The notes below the pieces were generated by a model. That model was not told where the DNA came from. It did no database searches and was given only the letters and a program-made list of their open reading frames with translations. From JAKLKS01 sp964370855 (GTDB lineage: Bacteria; Planctomycetota; JAJSAM01; JAKLKS01), in the NCBI GenBank assembly GCA_964370855.1, contig CAYJMF010000078.1, positions 1 to 22,193 on the forward strand: a stretch of DNA of 22,193 bases, read 5' to 3'. A program made the translations under genes and the position numbers. Below are positions 6,559 to 13,929 of this stretch, piece by piece. Position 1 is the first letter of the stretch; each line of letters begins with the position of its first letter.

Positions 6559-8223
6559 ATGCCCCGCTTCTACCTGACCACCGCCATCTACTACCCCAAC
6601 GCCGTCCCCCACCTCGGGACCGCCTACGAGATCCTCGGCACCGACGTCATCGCGCGGTGGCGGCGGCTGCGGGGGGACGACGTCTTCTTCCTCTCCGGCA
6701 ACGACGACCACGCGCAGAAGGTGGCGCAGCGGGCGGCGGAGCAGGGGAAGGACCCGGCGGCGTACTGCGACGGGATGGCGGCGGCCTTCGAGGGGGCGTG
6801 GAAGGCGCTGGGCGTCCGGTACGACGAGTACGTCCGGACGGCGTCGGACCGCCACCGTGACACGGTGCGATGGTTCTTCGAGCGGGTCCGGCGCGGCGAC
6901 GCGGGGCGGGCGGAGCCCCTCCTCTACAAGGGGGCCTACGAGGGGCTCTACTGCGTCGGCTGCGAGGCCTACCTCCGGGAGAAGGACCTCGTGGACGGGA
7001 AGTGCCCGAACCACCGGTCGCGCACGCCGGAGCGGCTGCGGGAGGAGAACTGGTTCTTCCGGCTGTCGGCCTTCGAGGGGTGGCTGCGGGAGTGGTACGC
7101 GGGTCACCCGGGCTGGCTCCGGCCGGAGTCCAAGCGCAACGAGATGCTGGCGCTGCTCGCCGAGGGGCTGCAGGACATCTCCATCTCCCGGCCGCTGAAG
7201 GCGGTCCCATGGGGGATCCCCTTCCCCGGAGACGAGGGAACGCAGGTCATCTACGTCTGGTTCGACGCCCTCATCAACTACGTGACGGGGGCGCGCCTCG
7301 CGGAGGACGGCGCGGCGCGGCCCGACGAGCCGGGGCGGGGGCCGGGGTTCTGGCCCGCGGACCTGCACGTGGTCGGCAAGGACATCGTGCGGTTCCACGC
7401 GCTGCTGTGGCCCGCCATGCTGAAGGCCGCGGACCTCCCGCTGCCGCGGGCGCTCTTCGTCCACGGCTTCGTGAACGTGGGCGGGGCGAAGATGTCCAAG
7501 GACGCGGGGGGCGTCGTCTCCCCCGTGGACGTCGCGGCCTCCCACGGGGCGGAGACGCTGCGGTACTTCCTGCTGCGGGAGGTCTCCTGGGGGTCCGACG
7601 GGGAGTTCTCCCTCGAGCGGCTCGAGGAGCGGTACGCCACGGACCTCGCCAACACCATCGGCAACCTCCTCCACCGGACCCTGACGATGACGGAGAAGTA
7701 CTTCGAGGGGGTGGTCCCGGAGCCGAGCGGGAACTCCTACCTTCCGGAGGGGGACTCCATCCACTCCGTCGGGGCGCTGGAAATCCTGACCCTGGCCCGG
7801 AGGGAGCAGGCGCTCCGCGCCTACGACGCCCTCGACTTCGCGGCGGCCCTGGAGTCGGTGGTGGACCTCGCGCGGCAGGCCAACCAGCGCATCGACTCCG
7901 TGGCCCCCTGGAAGCTGATGAAGGAGCCGACGGGGGAGGGGCGGAAGGTCGTGGGCGACCTCCTGCACGCCGTCGCCGACGCGCTGAAGAACATCGCCGT
8001 CCTCCTCTCCCCCGTCATGCCCGGGAAGGCGCGGGAGATGTGGATTCAGCTCGGCCTCCCCGGCGACGCCTTCGACGACCTCCGCCTCGCCCACCCCGGC
8101 GAGGGCCAGAAGAACGTCGAGCACCTCGACGACGACCGCGACCACCGCTCCTTCGCCGCCGTCGACGCCGCCGACCTCGCCGGCCTCCCCACCCGGAAGG
8201 GAACCCCCCTCTTCCCGAAGTAG
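6559..8223 (+). CDS. metG: Methionyl-tRNA synthetase
   Basis: This class I aminoacyl-tRNA synthetase charges tRNA-Met, including the initiator tRNA. The 554-aa protein has the HIGH-type motif HLGT (18-21), the KMSKS-type motif KMSKD (311-315), and a connective zinc knuckle with C132, C135, C149 and H152. YPNAVPHLG at the N-terminus, VIYVWFDALINY and FHALLWPAML are typical of MetRS. It ends after the anticodon-binding helical bundle and lacks the C-terminal EMAP/Arc1p-like tRNA-binding domain, a common short form. I set the ATG at 6559 because the protein starts MPRFYLTTAIYYPN, matching the family start. Its TAG is followed after 5 nt by the 41-bp inverted repeat. Confidence 0.97.
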   Translation: MPRFYLTTAIYYPNAVPHLGTAYEILGTDVIARWRRLRGDDVFFLSGNDDHAQKVAQRAAEQGKDPAAYCDGMAAAFEGAWKALGVRYDEYVRTASDRHRDTVRWFFERVRRGDAGRAEPLLYKGAYEGLYCVGCEAYLREKDLVDGKCPNHRSRTPERLREENWFFRLSAFEGWLREWYAGHPGWLRPESKRNEMLALLAEGLQDISISRPLKAVPWGIPFPGDEGTQVIYVWFDALINYVTGARLAEDGAARPDEPGRGPGFWPADLHVVGKDIVRFHALLWPAMLKAADLPLPRALFVHGFVNVGGAKMSKDAGGVVSPVDVAASHGAETLRYFLLREVSWGSDGEFSLERLEERYATDLANTIGNLLHRTLTMTEKYFEGVVPEPSGNSYLPEGDSIHSVGALEILTLARREQALRAYDALDFAAALESVVDLARQANQRIDSVAPWKLMKEPTGEGRKVVGDLLHAVADALKNIAVLLSPVMPGKAREMWIQLGLPGDAFDDLRLAHPGEGQKNVEHLDDDRDHRSFAAVDAADLAGLPTRKGTPLFPK

Positions 8224-8228
8224 GAAAG

Positions 8229-8319
8229 GGGACGTCCTCCACTTTTCTACTTTTCTGTGGATAACTCCGAGGACGTCCCGGAGTTATCCACAGAAAAGTA
8301 GAAAAGTGGAGGACGTCCC
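8229..8319. repeat. Perfect 41-bp inverted repeat with paired DnaA-box-like sites
   Basis: Arms 8229-8269 and 8279-8319 are perfect reverse complements around a 9-nt loop. The palindrome GGACGTCC occurs three times, at both outer ends (8230-8237, 8311-8318) and at the centre (8271-8278). Each arm carries an ACTTTTCTACTTTTCTG tract. It also contains a perfect consensus DnaA box, TGTGGATAA (8256-8264) and TTATCCACA (8284-8292). The AT-richer composition contrasts with the surroundings. It sits between convergent metG and the membrane-protein gene and includes the G of the latter's TAG. It may act as a bidirectional terminator or be a REP/MITE-like unit. Confidence 0.9.
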
Positions 8320-8660
8320 TAGACGTCGATGACGGTGCCGGAGCCGGGGCGGGGGGGAGGAGGGGGGGGCTTCGGGACGAGGGAGAGGAGGAAGGAGAGG
8401 AGGATGCTCGCGCCGCAGAGCATCAGGAACATCGCCCAGCCGGAGACCTTCCCCGTGGCGTAGGACCAGGAGAGGCCGGCGCCCCACGCGAGGGGGTGCA
8501 CGAGCCAGGCCCAGTTCCGCCGCAGCACGCCCTTCACGACGGACATCCCGCAGAGGACGACGAAGATCCACTGCCAGTCCTTGCCCCAGGCGAGGATGAT
8601 CCCGAGCCCGAGGAGGAAGACCCCCGGCGCGACGTTCTTCCAGGCCCGTTCCGCGGTCAC
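8319..8660 (-). CDS. Small integral membrane protein of unknown function (113 aa)
   Basis: No family is recognised. Hydrophobic segments are visible at about 11-26 (GVFLLGLGIILAW), 30-44 (WIFVVLCGMSVVKGVL), 49-66 (a weaker Trp-rich stretch) and 74-96 (MFLMLCGASILLSFLLSLV), giving three to four membrane passes. A cytosolic-looking tail follows with a run of seven prolines and the end GSGTVIDV. The GTG start at 8660 overlaps the upstream lipoprotein's TGA (GTGA), so the two are co-translated. No catalytic motif is seen. The TAG stop directly abuts the 41-bp inverted repeat. Confidence 0.75.
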   Translation of the reverse strand: MTAERAWKNVAPGVFLLGLGIILAWGKDWQWIFVVLCGMSVVKGVLRRNWAWLVHPLAWGAGLSWSYATGKVSGWAMFLMLCGASILLSFLLSLVPKPPPPPPRPGSGTVIDV

Positions 8661-9634
8661 CGGAGGAGCTCCGCGAGGGCCGCCTCGACGGAGGCCGCCT
8701 TCCCCGTCTTGAGGGGAACCGCCGGGTCCGGGGCCGCCCCCTCCCCCACCACGAGGATCCGCGCCCGCACCTTCTCCGCCCCGCGATCCAGCAGGTCCCA
8801 GGCCGCCGGCGCCGGCCCCGCGATCACGGCCCCGCTGAACAGGTCGGGCCTCCGGAGGAGCACCTCCCAGGCCACCGCCGCCTCCCCGGCGCCGACGGCG
8901 AGCAGCACCCGCCGGGCGGGGTCCAGAGGCCATGCCCTCCCCGCTCTCTCCACGGCGAAGCCGACCTTCTCCGCCGCCCGCTCCCCGCGGTCGAGGCGCG
9001 TCGTCCAGGAGGAGATGCCCGGGGACACCGCGTAGGGCGGCCGCGGGACCGCCGTCACCACCTCCCCCGTCGCCTCCCCCCCGGCCTCCCCGCCGATGCG
9101 CACGACGAGGGGGAGCGGACTCCCCCCCGGCCTCCCGGGCCCGGCCACCGCCACGTCGTCGTTCCAGGAGAGCCTCCGGAGGAGGGCCTCCCAGCGCGGC
9201 TCCTCCCGGAGGGCGCGGAGGTCCGGGTCCCCGACGAGGTGATCGAAGCCCACGAACCCCGCCCCCCCCGCCAGCGCCTGCTCCAGGGCGTCGAGGGCCG
9301 CCGCCGCCTTCCCGCCGAGGGCCCGCGCGCAGGCGAGGTTGTAGAGGTCCACGGACACCTGGAACTCCACGACCCGGGGCCGGGGCGCGTCGGGCCCCGG
9401 GGAGGGGTAGAGGGCGATGCGCCTCTCCCAGGCCGCTCCCGCCCTGTCCCACTCCCCCGCGGCCAGGGCCCCCCGCGCCTCCGTCTCCGCGTCGGCCCAC
9501 TCCCCGGCGGCCTCCCCGAGGAAGGCGAAGAGCTCCCGGGCCGAGTCCGTGGCCGGGGGAGGCGGGGAGCAGCCCGCGCCGAGGAGGAGGGCCGCCGCGA
9601 GGAGGGCGGCGGGGAGCGGGGAGGGCGGGCGCAT
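8657..9634 (-). CDS. Lipoprotein with TPR-like segment and a hydrolase-like C-terminal region
   Basis: The 325-aa protein starts with a lipoprotein-type signal (hydrophobic stretch at about 9-20, then LGAGC with C22; the -3 residue is not ideal). Residues ~85-155 resemble the TPR tail found in many lipoproteins of GC-rich environmental bacteria: YNLACARALG, a Gly/Ala helix, then FDHLVGDPDLRALREEPRW. The remainder has beta/alpha character (RRVLLAVGAGEAAVAWEVLL, then GAVIAGPAPAAW, then RILVVGEGAAPD) reminiscent of an alpha/beta-hydrolase fold. The usual GxSxG is replaced by GAGEA, so catalysis is doubtful. I chose ATG 9634 over the in-frame TTG at 9649 because the TATCCT box lies between them. 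It is the first gene of a pair with the membrane protein. Confidence 0.75.
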   Translation of the reverse strand: MRPPSPLPAALLAAALLLGAGCSPPPPATDSARELFAFLGEAAGEWADAETEARGALAAGEWDRAGAAWERRIALYPSPGPDAPRPRVVEFQVSVDLYNLACARALGGKAAAALDALEQALAGGAGFVGFDHLVGDPDLRALREEPRWEALLRRLSWNDDVAVAGPGRPGGSPLPLVVRIGGEAGGEATGEVVTAVPRPPYAVSPGISSWTTRLDRGERAAEKVGFAVERAGRAWPLDPARRVLLAVGAGEAAVAWEVLLRRPDLFSGAVIAGPAPAAWDLLDRGAEKVRARILVVGEGAAPDPAVPLKTGKAASVEAALAELLR

Positions 9635-9640
9635 TCGCAG

Positions 9641-9646
9641 AGGATA
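9641..9646 (-). promoter_or_regulatory. Leaderless-type -10 box for the lipoprotein gene
   Basis: TATCCT on the minus strand ends 6 nt (ctgcga) before the ATG at 9634, the same spacing as at metG and both GNAT genes. It lies directly after the terminator of the upstream selenoprotein gene, as expected for a new transcription unit. Confidence 0.5.
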
Positions 9647-9684
9647 CAAGAGAAGGGGGCCGGCCCCGCGCGGGACCGGCCCCC
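9645..9684 (-). terminator. Rho-independent terminator downstream of the selenoprotein gene
   Basis: On the minus strand a 9-bp perfect stem, GGGGGCCGG/CCGGCCCCC (9684-9676 with 9663-9655), continues through one mismatch into the inner palindrome CCCGCGCGGG. A T-rich tract, ttctcttgt, follows. It lies 25 nt after the TAG at 9710 and is the clearest intrinsic terminator in the window. Confidence 0.75.
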
Positions 9685-9709
9685 GGTGAACCGTGGTCGG
9701 GAAGACGTG

Positions 9710-10612
9710 CTACTTCTCGGCCTTCCAGTCCTCGGCCATGACCTTGACCCAGGTCTCGGCGAGGGAGGCGGCGACGGGCGCCTCCTCCTTGTTCTTCTTG
9801 ATGAAGCCCTCGAGCAGGACCTTCTTGCCGTCCCGCTCCTTGCCCTTCAGCTTCTCCTTGGGGAGGTCGAGGCCGCCGACGATCTTGTCGAGCAGCTGCT
9901 GCGCCTTGAGCTCCTTCTTGAACTCCTCGTCCCGGTCGAGCTCCTTCAGCTTCTCGTCGGCCTTCTTCGCCGCCTCGGAGCCCTTGAACTCCTTCTCCTT
10001 CACGAGGCGGGTGAGGAGATCGTGGCCCAGCAGCGCCTTCTTCTCCGCCACGTGGGCCTCGGCCGCCGCCAGCATCTTCGCCCCCCTGGCGGCCCAGATC
10101 TCGGGGGTCATCTTGACCTTGCGCAACTCGGCCTCGATGTCCTTGTCGGACAGGCCGCCGGTGTTCCCCTGGAAGACCACCTTGCCGTCGGCGCCGACGA
10201 GCCAGACGTAGGGGACGGTGTTGGTCAGGTTGGGGTAGTTCTGGATTCCCCCCTTCAACCCGATGGTGTAACTCGCGGGGGCAGCGCTCTGCTGCGACAG
10301 GAACTTGAGGATGGTCTCACGGGATTCGTGGGTGACGGAGATGATGTTGAGACCCTTCTTGCCGAACTCTTCCATCAGTTTCGAGAGGTGGGCAACCTGC
10401 CCACGGCAAGGTGGTCAGTCGGTTTTCCATGCCTCGATGAGGACCACCTCGCCCTTGAAGTCGGCGATGCTGGTCCTGCCGTCGGAGTTGATCCACTCCG
10501 TGGTCGAGAGCTCGGGGGCGTCCTTCCCCACGAGGCTCGTCTTCGCTTCCTGCGCGAGGGCGGGAACCGCCCCGGCGAGGAGGAGCGCCGCCGCCAGCCA
10601 TCCAAGTCGCAT
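9710..10612 (-). CDS. Candidate selenoprotein: secreted TlpA/thioredoxin-like protein with UxxC redox motif
   Basis: Read through one in-frame TGA (10415-10417), this is a single 300-aa protein: signal peptide (about 1-20, ending PALA), then a thioredoxin-fold domain. The strand GEVVLIEAWKTD leads into U66-P-P-C69-R, aligning with the WCxxC active site of TlpA/redoxin proteins. GLNIISVTHE and the cis-proline strand TVPYVWLVGADGKVVF follow. Residues ~180-300 form a Lys/Glu-rich helical extension. The frame is intact on both sides of the TGA. The downstream half has no Shine-Dalgarno at its first ATG (10375). A SECIS-like hairpin starts 10 nt past the TGA. The start ATG has AAAGGA at 6-nt spacing. 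The likely role is a periplasmic thiol/selenol oxidoreductase. The alternative is a Cys-to-stop pseudogene or sequence error. Confidence 0.82.
10388..10417 (-). promoter_or_regulatory. UGA Sec codon with bacterial SECIS-like hairpin
   Basis: The minus strand has TGA (10417-10415), then 10 nt, then the hairpin GTGGGC-AGGTT-GCCCAC (10404-10388): a perfect 6-bp stem with a 5-nt loop. The loop GG lies 18-19 nt after the TGA. Known bSECIS elements lie immediately 3' of the UGA inside the coding region, with a G near the start of a small apical loop recognised by SelB. From memory, the apical GCAGGU closely resembles the E. coli fdhF element. Confidence 0.75.
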
Positions 10613-10696
10613 GTCCGTTCCTTTCGCCCCCCGGGGGGGCCGCCGGAGTGACCGGCCCGGTACCGTGCCGCACGGGGAACGAGCCCCGTTCCCCCC

Positions 10697-10702
10697 ATTA
10701 TA
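10697..10702 (-). promoter_or_regulatory. Consensus -10 box for the selenoprotein gene; divergent region
   Basis: A perfect TATAAT on the minus strand predicts a start near 10690 and a ~78-nt leader. No -35 is seen at 17 bp; TTGGCG is 22 bp away. The 187-bp divergent region (10613-10799) is dense in hairpins: GGAACG/CGTTCC at 10676-10692, a C6G6 palindrome at 10627-10638 just upstream of the Shine-Dalgarno, and CCCCGCC/GGCGGGG near 10722-10739. Confidence 0.6.
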
Positions 10703-10780
10703 CGGGGGGCGAGGCCCCTTCCCCCGCCAAGGGGCGGGGAATCGTGACCCCTCCCGCCTCCCGGCGGCCCCGCCCCCCGG

Positions 10781-10789
10781 TGCTAGGAT
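10781..10789 (+). promoter_or_regulatory. Extended -10 promoter for the DUF3179 gene
   Basis: TGCTAGGAT reads as an extended -10 (TG-n-TAGGAT) ending 10 nt before the ATG at 10800. No -35 or Shine-Dalgarno is seen. It suggests a very short leader or a leaderless transcript starting near 10796-10800, and excludes the in-frame ATG at 10788, which lies inside the box. Confidence 0.45.
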
Positions 10790-10799
10790 GACCCCCGAC

Positions 10800-11921
10800 A
10801 TGCGCCCCGCCGCCACCGTCCTCGCCCTCCTCGCCCTCCTCCTCCCCGCGGCCCCCGTCCCGGCGGAGGAAGGGGAGCCCCCGCCCGCCAAGGCCCCTCC
10901 CCTCGACGCCGACCTCCCCCCGGAGCGGGAGATCCTGAAGGAGGCCCGGAGCGACCCGCGCAACCTCAAGCCCGACGCCTTCCCCGTGATCCGCAAGCCC
11001 GTCTACCTCCCCGCCGCCGAGGCCCGCAAGATGGACCCCGGGGAGTGGGTCATCGGGGTCGTGATCGGGGAGACGCCGCTCGCCTACCCCGTCAACATCC
11101 TCAACCGCCACGAGATCGTCGTGGACGACCGCGACGGCATCGCCTTCCTCGTCTGCTGGTGCCCCCTCTGCCGCACGGGCACCGTCCACGCCCGGACCCT
11201 CGACGGGGTGGAATACGACTTCGGCCACTCGGGCCAGCTCTACCGGAGCGCCTTCCTCCTCTACGACGTGAAGACGAAGTCCCTCTGGCACAACGCCACG
11301 GGCCGCGCGCTGGCGGGGAAGATGCGGGGGAGCGCGCTCCCGCCCCTCCCCAGCCGCTTCGTGACCTGGGACGTCTGGCGGAAGGCCTTCCCGAAGACCC
11401 TGGTGCTGGCCAAGAACCCCCTCGACCTCGACCAGACCATCGACGGGTACGACCGCCGCAACCGCGCCCTGAAGCTCCAGTTCGGCCTCGGCCTCTCGAC
11501 CCCGAAGGAGGAGCGGCTCTACGAGCTCGCGGAACTGGAGCGGGCGACGCTGGTCCAGGAGAGCGTGGGCGAGGTGCCCGTGGCCGTCCTCTACCACCCC
11601 GCGACGAAGGCGGCCATCGCCTTCGACCGGCGCATCGGGGGGAGGACGCTGGACCTCCGCCGCGCCGAGGACGGTGAGGACGGGCTCCCGCGGCTCGAGG
11701 AGACCGGCGAGGACCGCTCCGTGTTCCACGGCGTGACCGGGGAGTGCCTCTCGGGGCCCCTCCGGGGGAAGGGACTCGCGCCGCTGAACTCCTGCTTCTG
11801 GGAGATCCACGCCTGGATCGCCCACCACCCGTCGGGGACGATGTTCCGGGCGTCGGTGCAGGCGCCGCCGGACCTGCCGGAGGTGGACCCGGGCGACGAC
11901 GACGACGACGGCGGCAAGTAG
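10800..11921 (+). CDS. DUF3179 domain-containing secreted protein
   Basis: This 373-aa protein belongs to the DUF3179 family, whose biochemical role is unknown. It has a clear signal peptide (MRPAATVLALLALLLPAAPVPA, about 1-22). The family core then runs VIGVVIGETPLAYPVNILNRHEIV (about 84-107), the cysteine motif CWCPLCRTG (C119, C121, C124), FGHSGQLYRSAFLLYD (about 141-156) and SLWHNATGRAL. It ends in an acidic Asp-rich tail (DPGDDDDDGGK). The ATG at 10800 is preferred because the signal peptide starts there and the upstream ATG overlaps the -10 box. It is divergent from the candidate selenoprotein. A thiol-exchange link between the two exported Cys-containing proteins is possible but only inferred. 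Confidence 0.9.
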   Translation: MRPAATVLALLALLLPAAPVPAEEGEPPPAKAPPLDADLPPEREILKEARSDPRNLKPDAFPVIRKPVYLPAAEARKMDPGEWVIGVVIGETPLAYPVNILNRHEIVVDDRDGIAFLVCWCPLCRTGTVHARTLDGVEYDFGHSGQLYRSAFLLYDVKTKSLWHNATGRALAGKMRGSALPPLPSRFVTWDVWRKAFPKTLVLAKNPLDLDQTIDGYDRRNRALKLQFGLGLSTPKEERLYELAELERATLVQESVGEVPVAVLYHPATKAAIAFDRRIGGRTLDLRRAEDGEDGLPRLEETGEDRSVFHGVTGECLSGPLRGKGLAPLNSCFWEIHAWIAHHPSGTMFRASVQAPPDLPEVDPGDDDDDGGK

Positions 11922-11948
11922 ACCCGAACCCCGCTCCTCCTCCCCGGT

Positions 11949-11954
11949 TACATT
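11949..11954 (+). promoter_or_regulatory. Possible -10 box before the ABC operon
   Basis: TACATT lies 11 nt before the GTG at 11966 in the 44-bp gap between the DUF3179 gene and the ABC operon. There is no Shine-Dalgarno and no clear -35. Transcription could instead run in from the DUF3179 gene; no terminator is visible in the gap. Confidence 0.3.
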
Positions 11955-11965
11955 CTCCCATCCCC

Positions 11966-12931
11966 GTGGAAACCCCTCCCCCCTCCCCGCCCGCGACGGA
12001 CGCCGCCCCCCCGCCCGTGGTCTCCCTCCGCGGCCTCGGGCGGGACTTCGGCCGCGTGCGGGCGCTGGACGAGGTGACCCTCGACCTCCCGCCGGGCTCC
12101 GTCGGCCTCCTCGGCCCCAATGGCGCGGGCAAGTCCACCCTCCTCAAGATCCTCCTCGGCCTCCTCCCCCCCTCCCGGGGCACCGCCTCGGTGCTCGGCG
12201 TGGATCCCGTGCGCGACCCCCGCGGCGTCCGGCGCCGGGTCGGCTACATGCCCGAGGTGGACGCCTACATCACCGGCCTCACGGGGGTCGAGTCGGTCTC
12301 CTACGCGGGGGTCCTCTCGGGCCTCCCGCGGGCGGCGGCCATGCAGAGGGCCCACACGGTCCTCAACTACGTCGGCCTCGGCGAGGTGCGCTACCGCAAG
12401 GTCGAGGAGTACTCCACGGGGATGCGCCAGCGGGTCCGCCTCGCCCAGGCCCTCGTCCACGACCCCGATCTCCTCTTCCTCGACGAGCCCACCAACGGCC
12501 TCGACCCCGAGGGGCGCGAGGAGACCCTGACCGTCATCGGCGACCTCGCCCGGCGCCACGGGAAGAGGGTCGTCCTCTGCAGCCACCTCCTCCGCGACGT
12601 GGAGCGCACCTGCGACCACGTGGTGCTGCTGGCCGGCGGGCGGGTGGCGCGGCAGGGGACCATGGCGGAGGTGCGCGGGGGGAGGAAGGACTTCCTCCGC
12701 GTGCGCGGGCGGGGCGAGGCCGCGGGATTCGAGACGACGCTCCGGGCCGCGGGCTGCACCGTGTCCCGCGCCGGGGCCGACTTCGTCGTCGGCGTCCCCG
12801 CGGGGGCGGGATCGGCCCCCGTCTTCACCGCCGCCGCGGAGAGCGGGTGGGATCTGCGCTCCGTCGCTCCCGAGGAGGTCTCCCTCGAGGACGTCTTCGT
12901 GGAGGCCGTGGCCTCCGGGAACGGGGCCTGA
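11966..12931 (+). CDS. ABC transporter ATP-binding protein (first pair)
   Basis: This 321-aa nucleotide-binding subunit powers an ABC-2-type exporter. It has Walker A GPNGAGKST (50-58), a Q-loop region YMPEVD with Glu in place of Gln (common in the CcmA/NatA-like group), signature YSTGMRQR (149-156), Walker B LLFLDE (169-174), D-loop NGLD, and H-loop H207 (CSHLL). A ~100-residue C-terminal domain follows. The start is GTG at 11966 by elimination: the frame upstream lacks a plausible start outside the DUF3179 gene, and the first ~17 residues are a Pro-rich lead. Its TGA overlaps the next ATG (TGATG), coupling it to the permease. The substrate is unknown. Confidence 0.92.
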   Translation: METPPPSPPATDAAPPPVVSLRGLGRDFGRVRALDEVTLDLPPGSVGLLGPNGAGKSTLLKILLGLLPPSRGTASVLGVDPVRDPRGVRRRVGYMPEVDAYITGLTGVESVSYAGVLSGLPRAAAMQRAHTVLNYVGLGEVRYRKVEEYSTGMRQRVRLAQALVHDPDLLFLDEPTNGLDPEGREETLTVIGDLARRHGKRVVLCSHLLRDVERTCDHVVLLAGGRVARQGTMAEVRGGRKDFLRVRGRGEAAGFETTLRAAGCTVSRAGADFVVGVPAGAGSAPVFTAAAESGWDLRSVAPEEVSLEDVFVEAVASGNGA

Positions 12932-13929
12932 TGCCCATCATCGAGCAGGGCTACGAGCCCTACCGCGGGCCCGTCCGCCGGGGCGGCGGCCGCTTCCTCC
13001 CCATCGCCGCCGCGGCGCTCCGGCGCAACCGGCGCTGGTACGCGTGGGTCCTGCTGCTCCTCGGCCTCGTCTTCGGCAGCGCCAAGGAGTACTTCTTCGT
13101 CACCCTCTGCTACGTCCCCCAGGCGCTGTTCGGGAAGACCATCGAGGGGGCGGCCTTCCTCTCCGCCATGGCCAACCACCCGAACTTCTACACCGACATG
13201 ATGGCGGCCCAGACCTTCTGGGCGCTGGTGATGGCCATCGTCGTGGGCGCCGGCGAGATCGCCGAGGACCTGCGCACGGGGGCCCTGGTCTTCTACATGG
13301 GCCGGCCCCTCACCCGCCTCGACTACGTGCTCGGGAAGTGCACCGCCGTCGCCGTCGCCGTGTTCCTCGTGATGCTCCTCCCGACGCTCCTCCTCTTCGT
13401 CATCCAGGCCTCCTTCGAGGGGACGGGGAAGTGGCTCTGGGGCCACGCCGGCGTCCCCTTCGCCGCCCTGGGGACCGCGCTCCTCGTGGCCTTCTTCGCG
13501 TCGGGCTTCGTGCTTGGGATCAGCGCCGTGGCCCGCCGCCGCCGCTGGGCGACGGTGGCGACGGCGGCGGTCCTCCTCGGTCTCTGGTTCACGGCCGCCG
13601 TCGTGGCCCCGCCGAGGGCGTGGACGGAGGGCCACGAGGAGAGGCAGGTGCACGAGGCCTTCGAGAGCGCGAAGACCGACGCGGAAATGGCGGCCGCCAG
13701 GGAGCGGCTCGCCATCTCCCTCGACCCCCTCGGGAGCAGCAGCAGGATGGCGCAGTGGCGCGCCCTCTCCCCCATGGCCACGCTGGCGGCCTGCGGCCGC
13801 GACCTCTTCGGCAGCCCGGTCCCCCGCAACTTCCCCTGGAAGCGCCACTGGGTCCTCGCCCTCGGCGTGCCGCTCGCCCTGCTCGGCGTCCTCTGGAAGA
13901 GGGTCCGCGCCGTGGAGGTGGTCACGTGA
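12931..13929 (+). CDS. ABC-2 type transporter permease (first pair)
   Basis: This 332-aa polytopic inner-membrane protein is presumably the partner of the preceding ATPase. The N-terminus has an EQGYEPYRGP motif often seen in this permease type. Hydrophobic segments are at about 34-50, 90-110 (FWALVMAIVVGAGEIAEDLRTG, containing the conserved E-D-x-R-x-G coupling region), 140-160, 175-195, 208-225 and 310-325. A charged extramembrane loop lies at about 230-290. The start ATG overlaps the ATPase stop, and its own TGA overlaps the next GTG as GTGA. Confidence 0.88.
   Translation: MPIIEQGYEPYRGPVRRGGGRFLPIAAAALRRNRRWYAWVLLLLGLVFGSAKEYFFVTLCYVPQALFGKTIEGAAFLSAMANHPNFYTDMMAAQTFWALVMAIVVGAGEIAEDLRTGALVFYMGRPLTRLDYVLGKCTAVAVAVFLVMLLPTLLLFVIQASFEGTGKWLWGHAGVPFAALGTALLVAFFASGFVLGISAVARRRRWATVATAAVLLGLWFTAAVVAPPRAWTEGHEERQVHEAFESAKTDAEMAAARERLAISLDPLGSSSRMAQWRALSPMATLAACGRDLFGSPVPRNFPWKRHWVLALGVPLALLGVLWKRVRAVEVVT

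Noticed and set aside
8256..8292. Replication origin (two perfect DnaA boxes)
   Set aside because: Only two boxes exist, both forced by the palindrome symmetry. There is no box cluster, no long AT-rich unwinding region and no dnaA/dnaN neighbour.
10788..10790. Upstream ATG as the DUF3179 start
   Set aside because: It overlaps the likely -10 box, and the signal peptide begins ideally at the ATG at 10800.
10415..10996. Two separate minus-strand genes (10415-10996 and 9710-10375)
   Set aside because: They are in the same frame, split only by a TGA inside a redox motif. The first extends implausibly far upstream across the divergent DUF3179 gene. The second lacks a ribosome binding site and would start in mid-domain.
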